A DNA stretch of 11,590 nt from Candidatus Uhrbacteria bacterium (lineage in GTDB: Bacteria > Patescibacteriota > Patescibacteriia > 2-12-FULL-60-25). Numbering within the stretch: the stretch's first letter is position 1; each line of letters starts with the position of its first letter. The stretch is from assembly GCA_023246415.1 (NCBI GenBank), contig JAHFIK010000024.1, forward strand, positions 1 to 11,590, given 5' to 3'. The position numbers were made by a program, and so were the translations under genes. The notes beneath the pieces are model-generated. The model was not told where the DNA came from and searched no databases. It saw nothing but the letters and a program-made list of their open reading frames with translations. This document shows, one piece after another, positions 5,467 through 11,590 of the stretch.

Positions 5467-6027
5467 ATGGAACGAAGAGAGCATCAAATTCTCATCCCGC
5501 GGTGGGTCAAGAGGATCGCGATACTGGGATCTGGAAGAGTCAATCGCAGACAGGAGTTCGTGATCCTTTACTTCATACCCACGTATCTGTTGATCATCGC
5601 TATCATGCTCGCTTGCATGGCAGCCGGTATCCTCGACAGCCATCGAATCATCCAAATGGATGCGTATTCACCGCGAACCGGTCGGCACATCGGATTCCAG
5701 CCATGGGTGGAGGTGAGTTCGAACATTGCTATCGCGCTCGTAGTACTGCTCCCTCTTTCGATATGGATGATGCGGTACTTCGCATTTCGCTGGATCGATC
5801 GCACGTGGAAGCGTTTGACCGGCGAGCCGGATCTTGAGAGATACTTCCTTGATTGGCATCATTTGAAAGCCGAAATGCGTTCAACACTCACGTCCGTTGC
5901 ACTTCGCGTGCGTTATGGAGAAATCCCTGCGGATGACTTTCACCTGGCGCGTGACATCGCGTGGCTGCACCGTTTGTGTGACAAGGAGCTGCGCATGCGC
6001 GAACTCCTTCCCAGCCATCTCAAGTAA
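5467..6027 (+). CDS. two-helix membrane protein of unknown function (186 aa)
   Basis: No family is recognised. The ATG at 5467 is chosen over one at 5398 because AGGAGA lies 6 nt before it, and the earlier start falls inside the structured leader. The product has a basic N-terminal segment (1-29), a first membrane helix at about 31-54, a loop of some 30 residues, a second helix at about 84-103, then a charged helical C-terminal domain (105-186). The positive-inside pattern puts both ends in the cytoplasm. A 111-codon plus-strand frame and a 147-codon minus-strand frame overlap it, but neither has comparable hydrophobic structure or start signals. A terminator follows at once, so it is probably monocistronic. 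Confidence 0.72.
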   Translation: MERREHQILIPRWVKRIAILGSGRVNRRQEFVILYFIPTYLLIIAIMLACMAAGILDSHRIIQMDAYSPRTGRHIGFQPWVEVSSNIAIALVVLLPLSIWMMRYFAFRWIDRTWKRLTGEPDLERYFLDWHHLKAEMRSTLTSVALRVRYGEIPADDFHLARDIAWLHRLCDKELRMRELLPSHLK

Positions 6028-6035
6028 TTTTTCAC

Positions 6036-6091
6036 GTCCCCCAAAATGGAAACCGCCCCTCGGTTGCCTTTCGGGGGACGGTTTTCTTTTT
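6036..6091 (+). terminator. terminator after the 186-aa gene, with two possible foldings
   Basis: Starting 9 nt after the stop codon, GTCCCCC (6036-6042) pairs exactly with GGGGGAC (6073-6079) and encloses AACCG/CGGTT. Alternatively AAACCG (6050-6055) pairs with CGGTTT (6079-6084), with CCCC/GGGG inside. Either fold is followed by TTTTCTTTTT. It is a clear rho-independent terminator. Confidence 0.75.
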
Positions 6092-6100
6092 AGGGAGGTG

Positions 6101-6163
6101 GGGAGGTATGGCGGTAAGGAGGTAGGTTCGGATCCGGCCTACCTCCCTACCGCCATACCTCCC
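6101..6163. repeat. 26-bp inverted repeat of GGGAGGTA-type words (IR5)
   Basis: The left arm 6101-6126 and right arm 6138-6163 match at 25 of 26 positions around an 11-nt loop that includes CGGATCCG. Each arm repeats related words (GGGAGGTATGG, GGAGGTAGG). The purine-rich arm looks like stacked ribosome binding sites but precedes no gene directly. The repeat sits between the terminator at 6091 and the -10 at 6184. Confidence 0.88.
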
Positions 6164-6181
6164 TGGTTCCTTGGCTCATAT

Positions 6182-6189
6182 GCTACCAT
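6182..6189 (+). promoter_or_regulatory. probable extended -10 of the FecR-CHASE2 operon
   Basis: TGC-TACCAT fits an extended -10. The ATG follows after 15 nt with no Shine-Dalgarno sequence, as in three other genes here. No strong -35 is seen, and an upstream one would touch inverted repeat IR5. The match is modest on its own. Confidence 0.4.
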
Positions 6190-6204
6190 TGCCTTTATCC
6201 TTAT

Positions 6205-8235
6205 ATGCGGAAATTTCTCGTGACGACGATCGTATTGCTTCTGCTCATCGGAAGCGTTTCGGCCTGGTTTTGGTCGCTTGGATCGCTTCCGCCGGAAAAG
6301 ACTTCAGCGATCACTCTGCATGTCGTTTCCTCAGGGGTGTCTGTCCGAGAGCCCTTACGAACGGAATGGACGCAGGCGAAAGATGGGATGACGATTGAAG
6401 AAGGGTGGAGCGTCAAAACCGATGCGAATGGTCGCGCAACAATTGCGGTCGGCGATGTTGGTGAGAGTCGATTGGATTCGAATTCGGAAGTCACGCTGAC
6501 CACGGCAACGCTCGATGCGGCAGGATTAGGGGCGAACATGCAATACACCCTTGCCGCTGGTCGCGTCTGGACGCGCGCGCTGCGGTTCTTTGATTTGGGA
6601 AGTTCGTATTCCGTGAAAACAGGAGCGGTTGTGGCGACGGTGCGCGGAACGGCGTTTGATGTCGCGATTGTTTCAACGAGTACGATCATTTCCGTTGCAG
6701 ATGCAGCCGTGAGCGTCGTACCGGTCGGTGGGGCCGTGGTGACATCGACCGATGCGGTGGCAACCGGGATGACGGCTTCCTATGCACCAAGTGGTCGATT
6801 GATGAAACGACGGTTGCTCACGAATGCAGAACGGAATGCGGAGTGGTTTGTAAGCAATGGCCAAGCTGATCAGGCGTTTGATACGCGTGCGGTCGCGTCG
6901 CGTCTGGCGGCCTTGAAGGCACTCGGCGGTGTTGCCCCAGGAAGTCCGTTCGCCAGCCTTTCAACGTTGTCTGAGCAGGCGCATCTCACGATTGCGGCCA
7001 AGGCCGATCGCGAACCGCTTGCGGAACGGTATGCCGCGCGTCGGCTCATGCAGTTGATCCAGTTGGTCTTGAATGGAAAGTCCGGACAAGCATCGCAAGA
7101 ATTCGCGCGACTTGAAAATGAAATGAAGTCGACCGGAACAGATGCAACGGCACGCGAACGCGTCCGATTGGCGTTGGTTGAGGTTGCACCAATCATTGAA
7201 ACCGCAGATTCAAATTCACCGCTGTTCTTATTCCGTCAGCGTCTTGAGTCGCTCGCGACGGCCGTGTCCGATGCAAAGGGTCCGAATGGTATTCTCGCGC
7301 GACTGCTTGCGATTGAAGATCGGATTGATGAAGCAGAACGATTCATCGCCACGAATGCGGTTCAGGAAGCTGGGATCGCGCTCGACGGTGCAAAGAGCGG
7401 GATTGATAACGTCGTTCGAGAATCTGCGCCGCTCATGACCGGATTCACCGCGGATGATCGACATGTGATTGAGGCAAAGATTGCCGGGCTTCGTGCCCGC
7501 GTGAGCGCCGCGCGTCTTCGGTTGGACACGACGTTCTCCGGTGCTGTTTCCGCAGATGCGACATCCACGTCCGCCATTCCAACGAGTCCGACGTCCACTC
7601 CGGCAACCATCCCATCCGCAACATCGACGGCCACCATTCCGTCCAGTTCTGATATCGTTTCAATCGATGTGAATGTGTCTCCAAGTCCAATCCCTGTCGG
7701 TGTGACCGCTGGGCTATTGGTCACAGGAACGTTGGCAGATGGAAGTACGCAGGATGTCAGTGCGATGTCGATGATGTCCGTGAAGAATGATCAGGTTGCG
7801 CGCGTGAACGGACTGGAGATCACGGGTGTGGCTGGCGGATCCACCGGACTCATCGCTACATATCAAACCGCGTCAGGAAAAACGCTGACGGCCACCACGG
7901 TTGTGACCGTGAAAGGTTCGTCAGTACCAACATATCTCTCGGTCACGGGTTCAAATGGGACGGCAATCGCGGTGAATCAGGCAACAACGTTTTCTGCCAC
8001 CGTGCGATATAGCGATGGCACGCGAAAGGTAATTACGCCGAGCACGACCTTTTTGATGGAGCCGGGATCGGTCGGAACACTTTCCGGTCCAGCGTTCTAC
8101 TCATCGACGCCAGGAACCGCGACCGTCACCGCAACGTATACTGAGAATGGAAAAACCGTGACCGCCACGACGATGATAACGGTGACGGGATCTGCGTCTG
8201 GGAGCAATTCGACCTCGTCGACGGGGACGTATTAA
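6205..8235 (+). CDS. FecR-domain exported protein with C-terminal Ig-like domains
   Basis: An exported protein of 676 aa that probably works with the cyclase encoded next. The first ~22 residues form a signal peptide or N-terminal anchor. A FecR domain covers about 60-160. It has GRATIAVGDVGESRLDSNSEVTL (76-98) and AAGRVWTRALRF...YSVKTGAVVATVRGTAFDV (117-153), the typical 'laGrv ... V.TP.a.vaVRGT.F.v' pattern. From about 205 to 445 it is helical and charged. A Thr/Ser/Pro/Ala linker (448-482) leads to two beta-rich repeats (about 484-570 and 575-661). Each has an 'LADGSTQDVS' or 'YSDGTRKVI' turn and ends in T-A-T-x-x-V-T-V, as in bacterial Ig-like (Big_2) domains. The tail is Ser/Gly/Thr-rich. 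FecR domains occur in sigma-regulator systems and also beside CHASE2 proteins. The start is an ATG with no Shine-Dalgarno sequence. Confidence 0.88.
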   Translation: MRKFLVTTIVLLLLIGSVSAWFWSLGSLPPEKTSAITLHVVSSGVSVREPLRTEWTQAKDGMTIEEGWSVKTDANGRATIAVGDVGESRLDSNSEVTLTTATLDAAGLGANMQYTLAAGRVWTRALRFFDLGSSYSVKTGAVVATVRGTAFDVAIVSTSTIISVADAAVSVVPVGGAVVTSTDAVATGMTASYAPSGRLMKRRLLTNAERNAEWFVSNGQADQAFDTRAVASRLAALKALGGVAPGSPFASLSTLSEQAHLTIAAKADREPLAERYAARRLMQLIQLVLNGKSGQASQEFARLENEMKSTGTDATARERVRLALVEVAPIIETADSNSPLFLFRQRLESLATAVSDAKGPNGILARLLAIEDRIDEAERFIATNAVQEAGIALDGAKSGIDNVVRESAPLMTGFTADDRHVIEAKIAGLRARVSAARLRLDTTFSGAVSADATSTSAIPTSPTSTPATIPSATSTATIPSSSDIVSIDVNVSPSPIPVGVTAGLLVTGTLADGSTQDVSAMSMMSVKNDQVARVNGLEITGVAGGSTGLIATYQTASGKTLTATTVVTVKGSSVPTYLSVTGSNGTAIAVNQATTFSATVRYSDGTRKVITPSTTFLMEPGSVGTLSGPAFYSSTPGTATVTATYTENGKTVTATTMITVTGSASGSNSTSSTGTY

Positions 8236-8239
8236 CGAG

Positions 8240-8317
8240 TTCGTTGCGTCGTCCGTCGTTGCGTCGGTCCGGCCGGCCGAAACGACGCGACCACGCAACG
8301 ACGGACGACGCAACGAA
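8240..8317. repeat. perfect 25-bp inverted repeat of CGTTGCGTC words, abutting a start codon (IR6)
   Basis: The arms 8240-8264 and 8293-8317 are exact complements around a 28-nt GC-rich spacer that can itself pair in part (GGCCGGCC at 8271-8278). The arms repeat GTTGCGTC and GTCCGTC. It fills the gap between the FecR and cyclase genes and ends 2 nt before the cyclase ATG, so there is no ribosome binding site on the mRNA there. Confidence 0.92.
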
Positions 8318-8319
8318 TC

Positions 8320-10341
8320 ATGAAACGAGGGGGACATTTTTCCAAGCACCGCTACACGCGTCCGCTTCTCGTTGGAGCTGGCATCGGATTTTTTTGTGCG
8401 CTCGCGGCAACGGCGGGTGTTTTTTCTTCATGGAGTGCTCGCGTGTCTGATCTCTTTTTCACCTCATCAACGCCAGACCCCTCCATCGTGATCGTGACCA
8501 TTGATGATGCGAGCATTTCACGGATTGGACGATGGCCGTGGGATCGAAGCGTGCATGCCGCGTTGATTCGCAAGCTGGCGAATGCGGGTGCCACGGTCAT
8601 CGGGTATGACGTGAATTTTCCAGAGCCACAAGATGCAACTGCAGATGCAGATTTGGCGTCGGCGATCTCAATGGCGCATCGTTTCGTGTTGCCATTCGAG
8701 CTGCATCTCGTTGATCAGCAGGGTGGACGGATGCAATACGATGGACATAAAACCGTTCAGGCGATCGCGGAGATCGGGGATGCTGCAACGATTCAGGGAT
8801 TTTCAAACGTGGTTCCGGATGCGGACGGCATTGTCCGACGCCTTCCAGCGTACGCGGCGGATGCCTACGCGCATGCGGCGCAGGGAACGACATCGCCCTC
8901 CTCCTTTGCACTCGCCATCGCCTCGGTTGCAGATCGTACGCCGGACACGCATGCGCTCTTTCAACAAGGTGCGAATCAGGCCATGGTTCGTTTCATCGGT
9001 TCACCGCATACGGGATTTAAAGAAATTCGCGCGGCAGATGTCCTGTCCGACGCCGTTGATCTGACTCAATTGCGAAATAAGATCGTGCTCGTCGGAAGTA
9101 CCGCCGCCGATCTTCATGATGAACAGCTTGTTCCGACGTCGAACGGGATTCCGATGCCGGGGATCGAGATTCATGCGTCGATTCTTAATTCTCTCCTCAA
9201 GCAGAACTGGCTGGTCTTGATGCCGGAATGGGAGCGGGCCCTGTTCCTCCTGTTCATTGGGGTTCTGATCGGTTGGATCGTGCCTCGCATGCGTGCACGA
9301 TGGAGTGTCCTCATCTGCGGCGTGGGATGGATTGCGCTCGTCGTCATGACATCCGTGTCGTTTGATCGCGGACTCGTGGTTGATCTGTTCTGGCCGACGC
9401 TGACGATCTTGCTCGCTTACGGGGGCGTGACGCTGGAGCGTCGCGTGTCTGCGGATCAGCGTCGGAAGTGGCTCAAGCAGCTGCTCGCACGCTATGTCAG
9501 TCCAACGATTGTTTCTGAAATTCTTCGCGATCCAGATCAGTTTCATCTCGGCGGAGAACGGCGTCGGATGACCGTGTTGTTTTCGGATATTCGAGGATTT
9601 ACGCCGATTTCCGAACAGCTGTCGCCAGAAACGCTTGTTGGGTATTTGAATGTCTATTTTAAGCGCATGACGGACGTTGTGTTTAAACACGGCGGCGTGC
9701 TTGATAAATATTTGGGCGATGGATTGATGGCATTTTGGAATGCGCCACTTGATCAGCCCAATCATGCCCGCCATGCCTGCGTGTCTGCGCTTGAAATGCG
9801 CGAGGCGCTGCATGACATGAATCGCAATGGTCTGTTCGGGAGGCACGCGTTCAGATCCGGGATCGGCATTGATACCGGAGACATGGTCGTCGGAAATATC
9901 GGGAGCGTGGATCATACGGACTACACCGTCATCGGCGATCATGTGAACCTCGCATCACGATTGGAGAATCTGACCAAGCGATACGGGTCTGAAATTATCA
10001 TCTCCGAAGCCACCCGCGCGGAAGCGGGCGACGCCATTGTGGCGCGTCGATTGGATCGCGTGGCAGTCAAAGGGAAGATGAAGTCCGTTTTGATCTATGA
10101 TGTGATTGCTCTTGCAGATCGCATCTCTCGCGAAGATCGTGAACGCGTGGCTGCCTACGAATCCGCATTCGATCTGTACCTCGCACGAAAATTTAAAGAG
10201 GCGATCGCCCTCTGCGAAACGTTAATGACCAGGCACCCGGACGATACGGCATTCCGTCTCTTACGCGAGCACGCGTCATATCTCATCGAGAATCCGCCAC
10301 CGGATGATTGGGATGGGACATGGGTGTGGACGAGGAAGTGA
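8320..10341 (+). CDS. CHASE2-domain class III adenylate/guanylate cyclase
   Basis: A membrane sensor cyclase of 673 aa. A transmembrane helix (15-37) leads to an extracytoplasmic CHASE2 sensor domain (about 40-295) with VIVTIDDASISRIGRWPWDR (57-76), IGYDVNFPEP (94-103) and KIVLVGSTAADL (254-265). Three more helices follow (about 305-322, 327-347, 354-371), then the cytoplasmic cyclase domain (about 410-600). Asp423 (FSDIRGF) and Asp467 (YLGDGLMAFW) would bind the two metals. Lys463 and Thr536 (DYTVIGD) favour ATP as substrate, and Asn543/Arg547 (VNLASRLE) fit the transition-state pair. All key residues are present, so it should be active and make cAMP. The C-terminal end (605-673) has a TPR-like helical stretch and the PPPDDWDGTW tail seen in this family. 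It probably shares a transcript with the FecR gene 84 nt upstream. The start lacks a Shine-Dalgarno sequence. Confidence 0.95.
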   Translation: MKRGGHFSKHRYTRPLLVGAGIGFFCALAATAGVFSSWSARVSDLFFTSSTPDPSIVIVTIDDASISRIGRWPWDRSVHAALIRKLANAGATVIGYDVNFPEPQDATADADLASAISMAHRFVLPFELHLVDQQGGRMQYDGHKTVQAIAEIGDAATIQGFSNVVPDADGIVRRLPAYAADAYAHAAQGTTSPSSFALAIASVADRTPDTHALFQQGANQAMVRFIGSPHTGFKEIRAADVLSDAVDLTQLRNKIVLVGSTAADLHDEQLVPTSNGIPMPGIEIHASILNSLLKQNWLVLMPEWERALFLLFIGVLIGWIVPRMRARWSVLICGVGWIALVVMTSVSFDRGLVVDLFWPTLTILLAYGGVTLERRVSADQRRKWLKQLLARYVSPTIVSEILRDPDQFHLGGERRRMTVLFSDIRGFTPISEQLSPETLVGYLNVYFKRMTDVVFKHGGVLDKYLGDGLMAFWNAPLDQPNHARHACVSALEMREALHDMNRNGLFGRHAFRSGIGIDTGDMVVGNIGSVDHTDYTVIGDHVNLASRLENLTKRYGSEIIISEATRAEAGDAIVARRLDRVAVKGKMKSVLIYDVIALADRISREDRERVAAYESAFDLYLARKFKEAIALCETLMTRHPDDTAFRLLREHASYLIENPPPDDWDGTWVWTRK

Positions 10342-10345
10342 CGGT

Positions 10346-10380
10346 AGTCACGAGTCACGAGTGAAGAGTTAAGAGTCGTG
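10346..10380. repeat. AGTCACGAGT word repeat after the cyclase gene
   Basis: The stretch holds tandem near-copies of AGTCACG and AGAGTTA. AGTCACGAGTCACGAGT (10346-10362) recurs exactly at 11281-11297 in the same orientation. It starts 4 nt after the cyclase stop codon and has no inverted partner. Confidence 0.8.
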
Positions 10381-10436
10381 GAAATCGTTTGGTATGTGCT
10401 GAAGGAGGCGAGCTGCTTCTGCAAGAACGGCAACCG

Positions 10437-10621
10437 TTTTGTCATTCTGAGCGAAGCGAAGAATCCCTTTCTAGATAGAGATGACAGACAGGCTCAGACA
10501 ACCGAATTTGCAAACGGTCTCGTAGAGTACTCTACGAGACCATTGTCTTATATTGATTGTCTCTGCTTGCCCTCCATCCTCATCTAGAAAGGGGTTCTTC
10601 GCTTCGCTCAGAATGACAAAA
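10437..10621. repeat. 185-bp nested palindromic element with GTCATTCTGAGC ends (copy A)
   Basis: The outer arms 10437-10475 and 10583-10621 (39 bp) match at all but one position, and that one would be a G-U pair in a plus-strand RNA. They contain GTCATTCTGAGCGAAGCG, a motif I recall from intergenic repeats of many bacteria. Near the centre lies a second, perfect 26-bp palindrome (10516-10541, GGTCTCGTAGAGT and its complement). There is no ORF. This may be a miniature transposable element or a REP-type repeat. Similar outer arms occur at 11352-11546. Confidence 0.85.
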
Positions 10622-10687
10622 AGAGGGGGGTCAGGGCTGAAGAGGCGTCACTTAGAAGATCATTGTCCTTTAAAAAATTGTAAAACA

Positions 10688-10696
10688 TGATAAGGT
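10688..10696 (+). promoter_or_regulatory. possible extended -10 of queH
   Basis: TGA-TAAGGT fits TGnTAnnnT and lies 19 nt before the ATG, the same layout as three other genes here that lack Shine-Dalgarno sequences. The hexamer itself is a poor match to TATAAT. An A/T-rich stretch lies just upstream (10669-10687). Confidence 0.3.
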
Positions 10697-10715
10697 TGCC
10701 AACGTTATTCGTGGT

Positions 10716-11300
10716 ATGGATCGCTCCCCGTCTCGTCCAAAGCTCCTCCTCCACGCTTGTTGCGGGGTGTGTTCTGCGTACGTCCCCGAGATTTTAAGGG
10801 ACGAATACGACGTCACGATCTACTACGACAACCCGAATATTTTTCCGCAGGAAGAATTTGATCGTCGTGCCGAAGCGGCGCGCGTCATGGCGGAAAAATA
10901 CGGACTCCCATTCATCCTCGTCCCCCAAGGGACAATTGATTGGTATCGCGCTGTGCGTGGTCATGCGAAGGCGCGCGAGAATGGCGAGCGCTGTCGTAAA
11001 TGCATCACCCATCGTCTCGACGCCGCATTTCGATACGCAAAAACACATCACTTCGACATCGTTGCGACGACGGTGAGCGTGAGTCGTCGGAAAAATATTG
11101 AGCAGGTCCACGCAGCCGGTCGCGCACTCGCTTCTGTGCACGGCATCCCATTTCTCGATCGTGACTGGCGCAAAGGCGGGGGAGAACGCGAGTCCCAGCG
11201 CCGCGCAAAAGAAGCGGGCATCTATCGCCAGGAGTACTGCGGGTGCGTGTATTCGCTCGTGAAGATGAAGGCGAGAGTGAAGTCACGAGTCACGAGTTAA
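10716..11300 (+). CDS. queH: epoxyqueuosine reductase QueH
   Basis: QueH (former DUF208) reduces epoxyqueuosine to queuosine in the wobble position of tRNAs with a GUN anticodon. It is the non-homologous stand-in for QueG. The 194-aa product has the whole family signature: LLLHACCGVCS (10-20), YYDNPNIFP (36-44), ERCRKC-x3-RL (91-101), T-T-V-S-V-S-x-x-K-N (118-127), DRDWRKGGG (148-156) and YRQEYCGCVYS (170-180). Cys15, Cys16, Cys93, Cys96, Cys175 and Cys177 include the iron-sulfur and active-site cysteines. Length is usual or slightly short. The start has no Shine-Dalgarno sequence. The last residues (KSRVTS) and the TAA stop are encoded by the AGTCACGAGT repeat at 11281. No other queuosine gene is in the window. 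Confidence 0.95.
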   Translation: MDRSPSRPKLLLHACCGVCSAYVPEILRDEYDVTIYYDNPNIFPQEEFDRRAEAARVMAEKYGLPFILVPQGTIDWYRAVRGHAKARENGERCRKCITHRLDAAFRYAKTHHFDIVATTVSVSRRKNIEQVHAAGRALASVHGIPFLDRDWRKGGGERESQRRAKEAGIYRQEYCGCVYSLVKMKARVKSRVTS

Positions 11301-11310
11301 GAGTTGCGAG
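11281..11310. repeat. AGTCACGAGT word repeat overlapping the end of queH
   Basis: The first 17 bases equal those at 10346-10362, and the rest carries AGTTAAGAGTT. The repeat encodes the last residues of QueH and gives its TAA stop (11298-11300). With the copy at 10346 it brackets queH. Confidence 0.8.
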
Positions 11311-11351
11311 ATCTAATATTCACCGGTTCATATAATGTTGGCTACAATCGA

Positions 11352-11546
11352 TTTTGTCATTCTGAGCCGTGCGAAGAATCGCTTTCCATCTGTTGATATT
11401 TTAGGAGCGCGCGCCGTATTTTTTGATAAATCATCTCTCGATCATTCCGGAATGATCGAGAGATGATTTTGCGAAAACGAAGATTTCGTTTGTGATGATC
11501 GTCCTCGTTAGGAAAGCGATTCTTCGCGAAGCTCAGAATGACAAAA
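11352..11546. repeat. 195-bp nested palindromic element with GTCATTCTGAGC ends (copy B)
   Basis: The outer arms 11352-11387 and 11511-11546 (36 bp) match except for three neighbouring bases. They share TTTTGTCATTCTGAGC and GCGAAGAATC with copy A at 10437-10621. The centre holds a perfect 42-bp palindrome (11428-11469) with CCGG at its midpoint. Its sequence is unrelated to copy A's inner palindrome. No ORF is seen. Confidence 0.87.
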
Positions 11547-11583
11547 AAAGAGCGCGATCGCCACATATCGGCTTGCGCTCTTT
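11547..11583 (-). terminator. rho-independent terminator, probably of a minus-strand gene beyond the right edge
   Basis: AAAGAGCGC (11547-11555) pairs exactly with GCGCTCTTT (11575-11583). On the minus strand the stem is followed by an unbroken run of T (complement of 11543-11549). No minus-strand gene lies within the remaining bases, so its gene should start outside the window. It directly adjoins palindromic element copy B. Confidence 0.65.
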
Positions 11584-11590
11584 ATCATGT

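Noticed and set aside
5212..5655. 147-codon minus-strand frame opposite the leader and the start of the 186-aa gene
   Set aside because: It overlaps a good plus-strand promoter, ribosome binding site and membrane protein start, has no start signal of its own, and resembles no family.
9001..9942. 313-codon minus-strand frame inside the cyclase gene
   Set aside because: The plus strand encodes the end of CHASE2, three membrane helices and the catalytic motifs here. The antisense product is His/Arg/Pro-rich with no recognisable domain.
10381..10587. 69-codon plus-strand frame within palindromic element copy A
   Set aside because: Most of it is read from the inverted repeat and palindrome. It has no domain, and the same arm sequence occurs elsewhere as a non-coding repeat.
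11357..11566. 69-codon minus-strand frame within palindromic element copy B
   Set aside because: It is composed almost wholly of repeat arms and the inner palindrome and overlaps a terminator.

Overview
The window looks like chromosomal DNA of an uncultivated bacterium with mid-range GC, most likely from the Patescibacteria (Candidate Phyla Radiation). This placement is inference. It rests on small genes of unknown family beside core genes, a divergent RNase P RNA, genes starting without a Shine-Dalgarno sequence, and intergenic DNA full of short 'word' repeats. TGA is read as stop (for example the ends of the genes at 2506 and 10341), which argues against the lineages that recode TGA.

Layout from left to right: (1) 1-128, two weak coupled plus-strand ORF ends. 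(2) 126-203, a perfect 34-bp inverted repeat. (3) 201-1622 minus, a polyprenyl-phosphate sugar-1-phosphate transferase that begins surface polysaccharide synthesis. (4) 1661-1739, a perfect 36-bp inverted repeat made of related words, then a terminator at 1749-1782. (5) 1809-2414 minus, an exported, possibly lipid-anchored cysteine-rich protein. (6) 2506-3900 and 3903-4166 minus, a two-gene operon: an unknown 87-aa protein followed by a 464-aa protein with features of a kinase fold. (7) 4336-4904 minus, rnpB with its own promoter and terminator, framed by GAATTTA-type repeats. (8) 5060-5184, a perfect 35-bp inverted repeat with a 55-nt spacer. (9) 5221-6027 plus, a promoter, a roughly 210-nt hairpin-rich leader and a 186-aa two-helix membrane protein, then a terminator. 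(10) 6101-6163, another word-based inverted repeat. (11) 6205-8235 and 8320-10341 plus, a FecR-domain exported protein and a CHASE2-class III nucleotide cyclase, with an inverted repeat ending 2 nt before the second start. (12) 10716-11300 plus, queH (epoxyqueuosine reductase), framed on both sides by the same two repeat types in the same order. (13) 11547-11583, a terminator that would serve a minus-strand gene beyond the right edge.

Functionally, the FecR and CHASE2-cyclase proteins probably form one signalling unit: an extracytoplasmic protein with FecR, helical and Ig-like parts next to a membrane cyclase that would make cAMP. The sugar transferase points to a capsule or exopolysaccharide. 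QueH and RNase P belong to tRNA modification and processing. The most unusual thing here is not a protein. Nearly every gene boundary carries a long, near-perfect inverted repeat built from short repeated words, and three single genes (sugar transferase, rnpB, queH) are bracketed by matching repeat types. No tRNA, CRISPR array or transposase was found.
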